Shown here: piece by piece, positions 1-7,905 of the stretch
Layout: every line of letters starts with the position of its first letter
How positions within the stretch are numbered: the first letter of the stretch is position 1
Assembly: GCF_005780185.1 (NCBI RefSeq)
Contig: NZ_VBUI01000006.1
Coordinates: forward strand, 1 to 64,000
DNA: 64,000 bases
Origin: Halomonas urmiana
Lineage (GTDB): Bacteria; Pseudomonadota; Gammaproteobacteria; Pseudomonadales; Halomonadaceae
Reading direction: 5' to 3'
Position numbers and translations under genes: made by a program
The notes under the pieces: model-generated
What the model was told of the DNA's origin: nothing
Database searches by the model: none
Seen by the model: only the letters and a program-made list of their open reading frames with translations

Positions 1-76
1 GCGCTGAGAGGTGCACGTACGGTTCGGGGAGGAGAAGTAGGGAAATAGCTCGACTACGCCCTGCTTCTTACTCCAC
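1..76 (+). mobile_element. Group II intron, 3' terminal fragment (domain V 3' strand and domain VI)
   Basis: The first bases hold the conserved 3' strand of domain V (CACGTACGGTTC, 14-25). A domain VI helix follows: 28-42 pairs with 59-74 (one G.T pair at T38/G63, another at G32/T69) and leaves A70 as a single bulged adenosine, the expected branch point, seven bases from a 3' end of form AC at 75-76. Immediately downstream the reading frame of an IS3-type transposase resumes, so the intron appears inserted in that gene. The intron body and its reverse transcriptase lie outside the window. The folding is by eye and the exact 3' boundary is an estimate. Confidence 0.7.
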
Positions 77-699
77 TGCCGACCCAGGTGCGTGGGCAGT
101 TCTACTACCTGTACATGATCGTCGATATCTACAGCCGCAAGATCATCGATGCCGAGGTCTTCGACCAGGAGTCCATGGCCAACAGCAGCGAGGTCATCCA
201 GCGTGCCGTGCTGCGCGAAGGTTGCATCAACAAACCGTTGGTATTGCATGCTGATAATGGCTCCGCCATGAAAGGCTCGACGCTCCAGGCGACACTGCAG
301 CGGCTGAACATCACCCCGTCGTACAGCCGCCCCCGGGTCTCCAATGACAACGCCTTCTCGGAGTCGCTGTTCAGAACCTGCAAGTACCGGCCCGACTACC
401 CGATGGACGGCTACGAGAGCCTGTCAGCGGCTCAGCAGTGGGTGACGCGATTCGTGCACTGGTACAACCACGATCACCGCCACAGCGCGATACGGTTCGT
501 CACCCCGGGTGAACGACATGCCGGCCAGGATCACGAGGTGCTGGCAAGGCGAGACGCCATCTATGCCGAGGCGAAACGGCAACATCCCGGTCGGTGGAGC
601 GGTGCCACCCGCAACTGGTCACCGAGCCGGACGGTCTGGCTGAACCCGGACCAGGAAGACCCGCTGGTTCAACGCGATCAGCGATTAGAAGCCGCCTAA
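77..699 (+). CDS. IS3-family transposase (OrfB type), 3' exon, partial
   Basis: C-terminal part of a DDE transposase with an rve integrase core. The frame is open from the intron border and reads LPTQVRGQFYYLYMIVDIYS, the usual stretch just after the first catalytic Asp region of IS3 OrfB proteins. The second Asp is seen in HADNGS and the Glu in NAFSESLF. The C-terminal HWYNHDHRHSAI motif is normal for the family. The N-terminus and the first catalytic Asp lie upstream of the intron and are not visible. A GTG at 88 is in frame but is not a credible start. Whether an active protein is made depends on intron splicing. Confidence 0.8.
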
Positions 700-1061
700 T
701 TCCAGGTTCCAACAAGCTTGACAGTCATCGCGGTACTCATGCGACCAGTATTGGGTGGGTTCAATCGGTCGTCGCAACATCTCGAGATTGGAAGTGTTGC
801 ATGGGACGATCACGTGGCTGGGGTGCTGAACAGACGGGGCGGGCACCGATGCATTCGCTTGGCCGGCAGGTCTCAATGAGGCGATCCAGCTCCTGCACCG
901 GCAAGTGGATAAGCTGATGTGACTGGCTTCGTCAATCGCTGGCCAACTTCGGTCGGTTGGTGCTGTTGCTGTGCCGGGATGCGCTTGTGCTCCCCGGCAG
1001 ATGGGAAATCGTGCCGACGCGGTGAGCGGGCAGTGCCCGTGTGGCCGGCCCCTGGGTGGGA
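700..1061. other. Gene-free stretch with a possible IS30-type end
   Basis: No convincing gene. It should contain the right end of the IS3-type element. Bases 755-779 (GGGTTCAATCGGTCGTCGCA and following) resemble the terminal inverted repeat of IS30 elements (GATTCAATTGGTCAACGCAA from memory), so a second, largely deleted element may end here. The short open frames across 800-920 show no recognisable product. The cysI stop codon on the minus strand is at 1062. Confidence 0.35.
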
Positions 1062-2768
1062 TTAGGCTGAGTAGGACTTATGGAAGACCTCCGGCGTGCG
1101 CTCGGTGTCGACGATGCCGGCGCGTACCAGGAAGTCGCCGAAGCCTTCATCCGCCTGGCGCTCACTTGCGTAGCGCTCGAGCATCGGGTCTAGGGTCTCA
1201 AGAATGGTGGCAGTGTCGATGTTCTCTCGGTAGAGGCGGTTCAGGCGCTGGCCGCGCTCGTCGCCGCCCACGTAGAGGTTGTACTTGCCTATCGCCTTGC
1301 CGGTGAGGCCGATCTCGGCCAGGAAGGGCCGCGCGCAGCCGTTGGGGCAGCCCGTGACCCGTACGTTGACCGGCGTGTCAGTGAGGCCGTGCTTGTTCAT
1401 CAGGGCATCGAGCTCGTCGAGCAGGCTGGGCAGGTAACGCTCGGATTCCGCCATGGCCAAGCCGCAAGTGGGGAAGGCCACGCATGACATGGCGTTGCGG
1501 CCAAGCGGTGTGCTGCGGCTGCCGTCGTCGAGACCGTACTCGCGGACCAGTGCCTGGATGCTCTCCTGCTGCTCGGGGGTGACGTTGGCGATCATCAGGT
1601 TCTGGTTGCAGGTCACCCGAAACTCGCCGCCATGCACCTTGGCGATCTCGCGCAGCGCCGTACGCAGCGGATAGTCGTCGAAGTCGGCGATGCGCCCGCT
1701 CTGGATCATCAGCGTGAGGTGGCGGTTGCCGTTCTCGCCCTCTACCCAGCCGAAGCGATCGCCGTTGTGGGTGAAACGGTACTCGCGGGCCGCCTCCATG
1801 GACGTGCCGTGGTAGTCGGCGAAGCGCTCCAGAAACCACTCGAGGCCGTGGTCGTCGAGGGTGTACTTGAAGCGCGCATGGGCGCGATCGGTGCGGCAAC
1901 CGTGGTCGCGCTGGATGGCGGCGATGGCCTCGCAGGCGTCGACGCTGCGCTCGGCGGGCACGAAACCGACTACTTCAGCCAGCCGCGGGTAGGTGGCTTC
2001 GTTGCCGTAGGTCATGCCCATACCGCCGCCCACCGCCACGTTGAAGCCGGCGAGTTCACCATCTTCGACGATGGCGATCAGGCCGATGTCGTTGGCCAGC
2101 ACGTCGCAATCGTTCTCAGGCGGAATCGCCAGGGCGATCTTGAACTTCCGTGGCAGATAATAGTGGCGGTAGAAAGGCTCTTCCTCCTCGTCACCACCCA
2201 GGCTCTGCACGCGCTTCTCGCCCAGCCAGATCTCGGCATAGGCGCCGGAGCGCCACATCAGCCGTTCGCTGATCTCGGTGGAGAGCCGGTAGATGCGCTC
2301 TTGCAGTGTCGAGAGATGTGGATTGACGTTGGCGATGACGTTGCGGTTGTCGTCGCCGCAGGCGCCCTTGGTGTCGAGTCCCAGGGCGTGGAGACGCCGC
2401 ATCAAGGTGCGCATGTGATGCTTGAACACCCCGTGGAACTGGAAGGTCTGGCGCGTGGTGAGGCGCAGTGAGTGGTTAGCGCACTCGTCGGCGATGGCAT
2501 CGAGCCCCAGCCATTGCGCTGGACTCAGCACGCCACCCGGCAAGCGCAGGCGCACCATGAACATGTAGAGCGGTTCCAGCTTCTGGCGACGCCGTTCGTC
2601 GCGCAGGTCCCGGTCGTCCTGCAGGTAGGTGCCGTGGAATTTGGTCAGCTTGGTATCGGTTTCCGAGATGGCGCCGGTGGCCGGGTCGTCCAGGCCCTCG
2701 GCGATAGTGCCACGCAGGTAGTCGCTCTCGCGCTTGATGATCTCGGCGTCGGGGAGCTTGTCGGTCAT
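1062..2768 (-). CDS. cysI: Sulfite reductase [NADPH] hemoprotein beta-component
   Basis: Reduces sulfite to sulfide with six electrons from CysJ, in cytoplasmic assimilatory sulfate reduction. About 568 aa, against 570 in E. coli. The siroheme/4Fe-4S ligands are visible as CVAFPTC and CPNGC in the C-terminal half, with the nitrite/sulfite reductase ferredoxin-like half-domain before them (LTTRQTFQFHGV). The start MTDKLPDAEI was chosen because its ATG overlaps the cysJ TGA by one base (TGATG); the frame stays open upstream but that stretch lies inside cysJ. Second gene of a cysJI pair; no cysH is adjacent. Confidence 0.96.
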   Translation of the reverse strand: MTDKLPDAEIIKRESDYLRGTIAEGLDDPATGAISETDTKLTKFHGTYLQDDRDLRDERRRQKLEPLYMFMVRLRLPGGVLSPAQWLGLDAIADECANHSLRLTTRQTFQFHGVFKHHMRTLMRRLHALGLDTKGACGDDNRNVIANVNPHLSTLQERIYRLSTEISERLMWRSGAYAEIWLGEKRVQSLGGDEEEEPFYRHYYLPRKFKIALAIPPENDCDVLANDIGLIAIVEDGELAGFNVAVGGGMGMTYGNEATYPRLAEVVGFVPAERSVDACEAIAAIQRDHGCRTDRAHARFKYTLDDHGLEWFLERFADYHGTSMEAAREYRFTHNGDRFGWVEGENGNRHLTLMIQSGRIADFDDYPLRTALREIAKVHGGEFRVTCNQNLMIANVTPEQQESIQALVREYGLDDGSRSTPLGRNAMSCVAFPTCGLAMAESERYLPSLLDELDALMNKHGLTDTPVNVRVTGCPNGCARPFLAEIGLTGKAIGKYNLYVGGDERGQRLNRLYRENIDTATILETLDPMLERYASERQADEGFGDFLVRAGIVDTERTPEVFHKSYSA

Positions 2769-4567
2769 CAGTAGATATCCCGCTGATAGCGTTTCTGGCG
2801 GGCCAATTCCCGCAGGTATTCGGTGGCGTCTTCGCGGCGCTTGCCGCCGGCCTCGACGATGATGTCGAGCAGTGCCTCGTGCACGTCCGGGGCCATGCGC
2901 TCGGCGTCGCCGCATACGTAGATGTGTGCGCCCTTCTCCAGCCAATGCCATAGTTCGGCGGCGTTCTCGCGTAGGCGCTGCTGCACGTAGATCTTCTCTT
3001 CCTGGTCACGTGAGAAGGCCACATCGATGCGGTCGATGAGACCCTGGCGGCGCCAGGCCAGCCATTCGCTCTGGTAGAGGAAGTCGGTGTGAAAGTGCTG
3101 CTCACCGAAGAACAGCCAGTTGGCGCCGTCGGCTTCGCGTTCCTCGCGTTCCTGCATGAAGGCGCGGAAGGGGGCGATGCCGGTGCCCGGGCCGATCATG
3201 ATCAGCGCTGTCTCGTCGTCCTCGGGCAGCCGGAAGTGTTTGTTGTGCTCGATGTAGACCGGCACGCTGTCGTCCTCCGCGAGCCGGTCGGCCAGCCAGG
3301 TGGAGGCTACCCCCTCGCGTCGGCGGCCGTGGGCCTCATAGCGTACCGCGGCCACGGTCAGGTGAACCTCCTCGTCCACGGCGGCCTGGCTGGAGGCAAT
3401 CGAATAGAGCCGCGCGGGCAGTTTGCGTAGCGTCTTCACCAGGGTATCGGCATCGAGCTCGGTGACCGGCGCCTCCTCGATGAGGTCGAACAGGTCGCGG
3501 CTCTCCATCCAGGCGCTGAGCTTGGCGTGGTCCTCAACCAGCGCCTGCAGCGTGTCGCTGCCGCTGAGTTCGGCCCAGCGCTCCACCACCGGCCGGGTCA
3601 GCAACGTGATCTCACGATGATGCTGCAACGCGCCGGCCAGGGTGGTGTCGATGTCGCCGGCCTTGACCGCCGCATCCGAATCCTGCCCCAGACGCTCGAT
3701 GATGGCCGCCACCAGTCGCGGGTCGTTCTGAGGGTAGACGCCCAGGGCATCGCCGGGCTGGTAGCTCAGCCCCGAGCCCTCCAGGGAGATCTCGATATGC
3801 CGGGTCTCCTTGCCGGAGCCGCGGCCGTTGAGTACCAGGTTGTCCAGCACCGGGGCAGGGAAAGGATGGCGCCGGTCGTGGCCCCCCGAGGCGAGCGCGC
3901 CATAGGCGGGGTTGCCCGAGGAGGTGGGGAGCCCCGCGGCCCCCGCCTCGCTCTGCAGGGTCTCGAGTAGGGAGCCAAACCAGGCCTCGGCGGCATCGTC
4001 ATAGTCGACGTCACAGTCGACGCGCTCCACCAGCCGGGAGCCTCCCAGCTTGGCCAGGACGGCGTCGAACTCCTTGCCGGTCTGGCTGAAGTGCTCATAG
4101 CTGGTGTCGCCGAGGCCCAGCACGGCGTACTTGAGATGCGCCAGCGAAGGCGCCTTGCGGCCGTGCAGGAACTCGTGGAGGTCCAGGGCGTTGTCCGGCG
4201 GCTCGCCCTCGCCGTGGGTCGAGGTGAGCAGCGCCACGTACGCTTCGTTCTTGAGCTGGCGTGGCTTGTAATCGGCCATATCGACGACCTTGGCCGTGAT
4301 GCCACGGGCACTGGCTCTGTGGCCAAGCGACTCGGCGAGGGCCTCGGCATTGCCAGTCTGAGAGCCATAGAGCACGGTCAGCGAGGGGAGCCGAGTGGTG
4401 CTGGTGCTCTCGGGTTCGGTGGCCAGGCCGCCGTGCAGCGAAGCCTGCCAGCCGGCGATGAAGCCTGCCAGCCAATCGAACTGCCGAGGCTCCAGCGTCT
4501 CGAGCAGGCGGTTCAGCGTGTCCGCCTGCTCGGTCGTCAGAGGCGAGTTGTTGGGGTCAATCGTCAT
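2768..4567 (-). CDS. cysJ: Sulfite reductase [NADPH] flavoprotein alpha-component
   Basis: Electron-donating subunit that passes electrons from NADPH through FAD and FMN to CysI. 599 aa, the same length as E. coli CysJ. Flavodoxin domain with FMN motif GSQTGNAE at residues 68-75; CysJ-type FAD-binding domain about 230-440; NADPH-binding ferredoxin-reductase domain with GPGTGIAPFRAF and YVCGDAERMA. First gene of the cysJI operon, translationally coupled to cysI. The upstream region is a long AT-rich gap in which a CysB-dependent promoter would be expected, but I could not identify a CysB site. Confidence 0.96.
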   Translation of the reverse strand: MTIDPNNSPLTTEQADTLNRLLETLEPRQFDWLAGFIAGWQASLHGGLATEPESTSTTRLPSLTVLYGSQTGNAEALAESLGHRASARGITAKVVDMADYKPRQLKNEAYVALLTSTHGEGEPPDNALDLHEFLHGRKAPSLAHLKYAVLGLGDTSYEHFSQTGKEFDAVLAKLGGSRLVERVDCDVDYDDAAEAWFGSLLETLQSEAGAAGLPTSSGNPAYGALASGGHDRRHPFPAPVLDNLVLNGRGSGKETRHIEISLEGSGLSYQPGDALGVYPQNDPRLVAAIIERLGQDSDAAVKAGDIDTTLAGALQHHREITLLTRPVVERWAELSGSDTLQALVEDHAKLSAWMESRDLFDLIEEAPVTELDADTLVKTLRKLPARLYSIASSQAAVDEEVHLTVAAVRYEAHGRRREGVASTWLADRLAEDDSVPVYIEHNKHFRLPEDDETALIMIGPGTGIAPFRAFMQEREEREADGANWLFFGEQHFHTDFLYQSEWLAWRRQGLIDRIDVAFSRDQEEKIYVQQRLRENAAELWHWLEKGAHIYVCGDAERMAPDVHEALLDIIVEAGGKRREDATEYLRELARQKRYQRDIY

Positions 4568-4913
4568 AGGGGCAAGCTGAGTGAAGGATTTTCCTGCCTA
4601 ACGTATCACCAGCAGGAAGGGCTTATGCGTTATTATTGATATCATGTTGTGATGCATCGTTATCGTTTCAGAATATGTACGCCTCTACTCAAAGTATCCG
4701 ATAACCACGGTTGGTCAAGAATATTCAAGGTTATTAATAGATTGTTGGGGGAAGGTTGTGGTTTGTTAATCTCAGCCATATGCCATATATGCTATTGATA
4801 GTATTGTTTATTCCAATGCAATTTTAAAACAATCTTTGTTATTTCTATATTTTTTTCACTGAGCCGAGGCAAGGCCAACGCTTGGCCATATTGCCTCATG
4901 ATTAGGAGGATTT
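4568..4913. other. AT-rich intergenic region upstream of cysJ
   Basis: About 345 bases, visibly richer in A and T than the surrounding GC-rich DNA, especially 4610-4860 (runs such as TTTTAAAAC and ATATTTTTTT). It must hold the minus-strand cysJI promoter. It ends with a strong Shine-Dalgarno (AGGAGG) four bases before an ATG at 4914. No gene, RNA or clear palindrome was identified. Confidence 0.6.
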
Positions 4914-5099
4914 ATGGCGCAGGACTCCAAGGCCCTGGACCATCAGGTCGTCATCGTTGGCAGCAGCACCTTGAAGTTCTACAGCGGCGGCGGGGCGCTG
5001 TTCAGCGTGCCTGCCTTCGTGCCGCCCCTGGAGCGCGGTGAGACTCGATACCGAGTGGGTGCTTACCGCCGCCTGCAGCCAGGCGCCGTTGGTACCTGA
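4914..5099 (+). CDS. Short ORF of unknown function, possibly a truncated gene start
   Basis: Sixty-one codons preceded by AGGAGG and a 4-base spacer, so the start looks genuine. The N-terminus MAQDSKALDHQVVIVGSS is plausible protein, but the C-terminal third runs antisense over the decayed TDT transporter and looks like read-through into unrelated sequence. Most likely the surviving 5' end of a gene whose body was lost when the adjacent region decayed. No family recognised. It could also be entirely spurious. Confidence 0.3.
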   Translation: MAQDSKALDHQVVIVGSSTLKFYSGGGALFSVPAFVPPLERGETRYRVGAYRRLQPGAVGT

Positions 5100-5453
5100 G
5101 GCCAGATTGGGCTTTTCGGTGCGCGTCGTCCGTCGTTCTCGGCCACGATATGAGACTGGGTGTTAAGGATGCGGTCCCCGCCACGATGGTGAAAGAAGCC
5201 CGGCCCACGGGCATGGTCCACCATGTCGCCGGCCAGGTGTTCGGGATAGCGTACCAGACGGATCAGGGGCAGCAGCCACAGCGCGATACTGGCCAGCAGG
5301 TTGGACCCAGCAGTGCCAGGATACGAACGTCATTCCCAGCAGGTGGCTGGCAATGGAGGTGGCACTGGTGGCCATGATCACTGCAAAGTAGCCTGGGAAG
5401 CGGTTGGCTGCGGGGCGATCGATAAAGCCGGCCCTGTGCATGAGACGGCTCAA
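5030..5453 (-). pseudogene. Broken TDT-family (TehA/SLAC1-type) transporter
   Basis: Fragments of one protein appear in successive minus-strand frames. The order is FPGYFAVIMATSATSIASHL, then LLASIALWLLPLIRLVRYPE and HARGPGFF, then FFTIVAGTASLTPS, then GTNGAWLQAAVSTHSV. Their order matches tellurite-resistance/dicarboxylate transporter (TDT) proteins, where YFA-MATG, HARGPGFFTIVAGT and NGAWL mark successive membrane segments. At least two frameshifts separate them and the C-terminal half is absent. The 5' end overlaps the remnant PLP gene by four bases, so the two may once have been an operon. Non-functional. Confidence 0.7.
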
Positions 5454-5869
5454 TATCGGCCTGTTATCAGGGGAGCCAGGGCCTGGTGAAGGTCATCCAG
5501 CAGGTCCTCGACGTCCTCCAGGCCGACCGAGAGACGCAGCATGCTGTCGGTGATGCCGCGCCGACCATGACTCAGGAACAGGGTGCTGATGGCGGCCATG
5601 CCGGACGAGAAGGCCCAGGCCTCCTCGGTATTCTCCAGCGCGGCCAGTGTCTCCTCCAGGGCGTAGAGCGTTGGGTTCTGTCCGTAGCGCGAGTAGAGCG
5701 GCCCCTGTCGGCGGCCCTCGGTCACTTCCAGCAGGGAGGCGGTATCCGCGAAGGTGAAGGTGGTGGTGTCGTAGATCGGCATGTGGGGGCTGCCGAAGAG
5801 ATCTTTCTGTTGCTGGCTATGAATGGCCAGAGTGGCGGGGCCGAGGTGTGACGATAGTGGCTTGGACAT
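5450..5869 (-). pseudogene. Cys/Met-metabolism PLP enzyme with an in-frame internal deletion
   Basis: 139 codons in one open frame. Residues 1-107 match the N-terminus of cystathionine beta-lyase/gamma-synthase-type enzymes (YDTTTFTFADT, LYSRYGQNPT, ALENTEEAWAFSSGMAAIS). From about residue 108 the sequence jumps to the extreme C-terminus of the same family (SMLRLSVGLEDVEDLLDDL). The intact family is about 390 aa, so roughly 250 residues, including the PLP-binding lysine, are missing with the frame preserved. The product cannot be catalytic. The start codon and N-terminal sequence look intact. Confidence 0.8.
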
Positions 5870-5929
5870 GACGTATCTCCGTGTGACAACGTTCTTTCAA
5901 TCTACTCGGAGTTATTGTGTAATTGTTTG

Positions 5930-6306
5930 GTCCCGGATGATGGACTACCCGCTTGGTGAATAACTCTGGCCGCTTTGCCTGCCAGTCTTTCACGCGGCAA
6001 TTGGCGATTGATGGTGCAGCGCCTTCTGCGGGATGATTGTACAGCCAACTGTAGCGCTTCAGCGTCTGTTCCATGTTCCTTCCTGATATAGCGCCGAGTC
6101 GCCAGTACGTCGCTGATACGGCCGTTGAAGCGTGCCACCATGCCGTTGGTCCGAGGCCGCTCTGGCTTGATCAAGCGATGCTCGATGCCGTGGGCCTGGC
6201 ACTCCTGGTCGAACGGATGCCGACCGCTGGGCTTGCGCTCACCGGCCCGCGTGAAGCGATCGGTGTGAACTGCACCCTTGGTGCCCTGGCGATGCATTTT
6301 CATGGA
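5930..6306 (-). pseudogene. IS481-type transposase remnant
   Basis: C-terminal part of a DDE transposase: HTDRFTRAGERKPSGRHPFD, CQAHGIEHRLIKPERPRTNG, then MVARFNGRISDVLATRR in one frame. It continues as QTLKRYSWLYNH and PQKALHHQSPIAA in others, and then KRPELFTKRVVHHPGP. At least two frameshifts are needed. The catalytic Glu expected in the VERFN motif reads VARFN (codon GCA), a second inactivating change. The N-terminal half is missing. Inactive debris beside the PLP-enzyme remnant. Confidence 0.75.
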
Positions 6307-6566
6307 CTACCCCCAGGAGGCCTCCACCGGCTTGCCATGTCTTCGGGGTGTTTCGCGGGGGCGTTGTTGATGCGAACACAGGGCCCTCGCGAGGCAACCA
6401 TCCGAAGAGCTCTCTTTCTACGCCCGCGACACTGCGGGCGTGATCAATGTCGGCTTCAGGAACACTTCGGGTCGATGTGCATGGAATGACGGGATCAGCG
6501 GTAGTGGTGCTGAAGCGGGTGAGGGGATAGTGTAAGGGTCCTTGAGGGGTACAGAGACATGCAAGA

Positions 6567-7634
6567 ATGTCCGCCATGATGTCAGCAACTACTACGGTCA
6601 GTCCGCTTCACAAGCGTGAGCCTCTGGCGGTGGGCTTTGTTCTGCTCCACCGCTTCACGCTGCTGCCCTTCGCCGCCTTCCTCGACTGCCTGCGTCTGGC
6701 GGCGGACGAGGGGGATCGTTCGCGGCAGGTGCGTTGCCACTGGACCTTCATGGCCAGTGCCGGGCATGAGGTGCTGTCCAGTTGTGGCGCCGCCATCTCA
6801 CCCTGCCTGCCGTTTCAGGATCCCGGTGCGTTCGATTACATCGTGGTCGTGGGGGGGGTACAGGATGATCATGACCGCATGGATACCCGCGCCCATGCCT
6901 ACCTTCGCCAGGCCGAGGAGGCCGGTGTGCCGCTGGTGGGACTGTGTACTGGGGTGTTCGCCCTGATTCAGGCAGGCCTGATGAAGGAGCGGCGGTGCTG
7001 CGTCAGCTGGTACCACCATCGCGACATGATCCAGCGTTTTCCCACCATCCAGCCGGTGGCTGATCGCCTGTTCATCGATGACGGGAATCGACTCACCTGT
7101 GCCGGCGGAGCGGCGGCGGCAGATCTGGCCGCCTACCTGATCGAGCGCCATCTGGGCAAGGCCTGGGCGATGAAGAGCCTGAATATCATGCTCCTCGATG
7201 AGGCCCGCGCCGGCACCCACCCCCAGCCGCAGCCGGTGGTCTTCGGCAAGATCGAGGATCGTGTGGTGCGCCGCGCCATCGCCGTGCTCGAGCAGCACCT
7301 GGGCGAGGCGATCGCGATGGACGCGCTATCGGAACGGGTGGGAACCTCCCGCCGCAACCTGGAGCGGCGCTTTCGCGAGATCCTGGGTGTCGGTCCCCAG
7401 AAGTTCGCCCGTGACCTGCGCCTGCGCTACGGGCTATGGCTGTTGCACTATACCGGCAAGAGCATCACCGAGATCGGCGAGCGCTGTGGTTTCGCCGATA
7501 CGGCTCACTTCTCCCGCCACTTCCGCAGCGCCTTTGGCGCGACGCCGTCGGAAATGCGCAAGCGCGCCAGCGAACCCGGCAGTGACCGAGTCGATCCCTT
7601 CTTCCTGCATATCGACGGCCGACCGACGCTCTGA
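6567..7634 (+). CDS. AraC-family regulator with GATase1-like domain (GbdR/SouR type)
   Basis: About 355 aa. The N-terminal DJ-1/PfpI-like (GlxA-type) domain, residues about 15-200, includes GLCTGVFALIQAGLM at the nucleophile elbow. The C-terminal AraC HTH, about 235-340, includes MDALSERVGTSRRNLERRF and FADTAHFSRHFRSAFGATPS. Regulators of this architecture control glycine betaine, dimethylglycine, sarcosine and carnitine catabolism in Pseudomonas (GbdR, SouR, CdhR). Its position directly upstream of glyA-soxBDAG-purU on the same strand suggests it activates them. ATGs at 6567, 6576 and 6579 are all possible starts. GbdR or SouR cannot be decided from this window. Confidence 0.88.
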   Translation: MSAMMSATTTVSPLHKREPLAVGFVLLHRFTLLPFAAFLDCLRLAADEGDRSRQVRCHWTFMASAGHEVLSSCGAAISPCLPFQDPGAFDYIVVVGGVQDDHDRMDTRAHAYLRQAEEAGVPLVGLCTGVFALIQAGLMKERRCCVSWYHHRDMIQRFPTIQPVADRLFIDDGNRLTCAGGAAAADLAAYLIERHLGKAWAMKSLNIMLLDEARAGTHPQPQPVVFGKIEDRVVRRAIAVLEQHLGEAIAMDALSERVGTSRRNLERRFREILGVGPQKFARDLRLRYGLWLLHYTGKSITEIGERCGFADTAHFSRHFRSAFGATPSEMRKRASEPGSDRVDPFFLHIDGRPTL

Positions 7635-7905
7635 TTCTTCGGCCATCCCTAATGAACGTGGGCCCTCACGCTTACCGCCAGCCTGGTGCGCCCGGCTGGC
7701 ATACGTCTTCCGAATGCTCCGGTGTTCAGGAATCCTGTCGCATTTATTCAATCTTTGAACTCCTCCATCGCCTTTAATCGGAACGTAAGCCGGACAAGCG
7801 GCGCAGAGGTGATCTGCGCATAAGGATGGCCATTTTCCCGCTGGCAGGTTGCCGATGGCTTCCACCAACTCCCTGCCCGCCACCGATAACAAGAAGGAGT
7901 CAGTC

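Noticed and set aside
700..930. Open frame of 107 codons across the end of the IS element
   Set aside because: It starts inside the transposase in another frame and shows no family resemblance; the stretch is better explained as element ends.
7705..7735. Sigma-54-like TGGCAT-N5-TTCC upstream of glyA
   Set aside because: The -24 element is partial and the -12 GC is missing, so it does not meet the TGGCAC-N5-TTGC consensus.
7635..7905. Glycine riboswitch upstream of glyA
   Set aside because: No tandem aptamer core sequences were seen in the 270 bases before glyA, only a normal Shine-Dalgarno.
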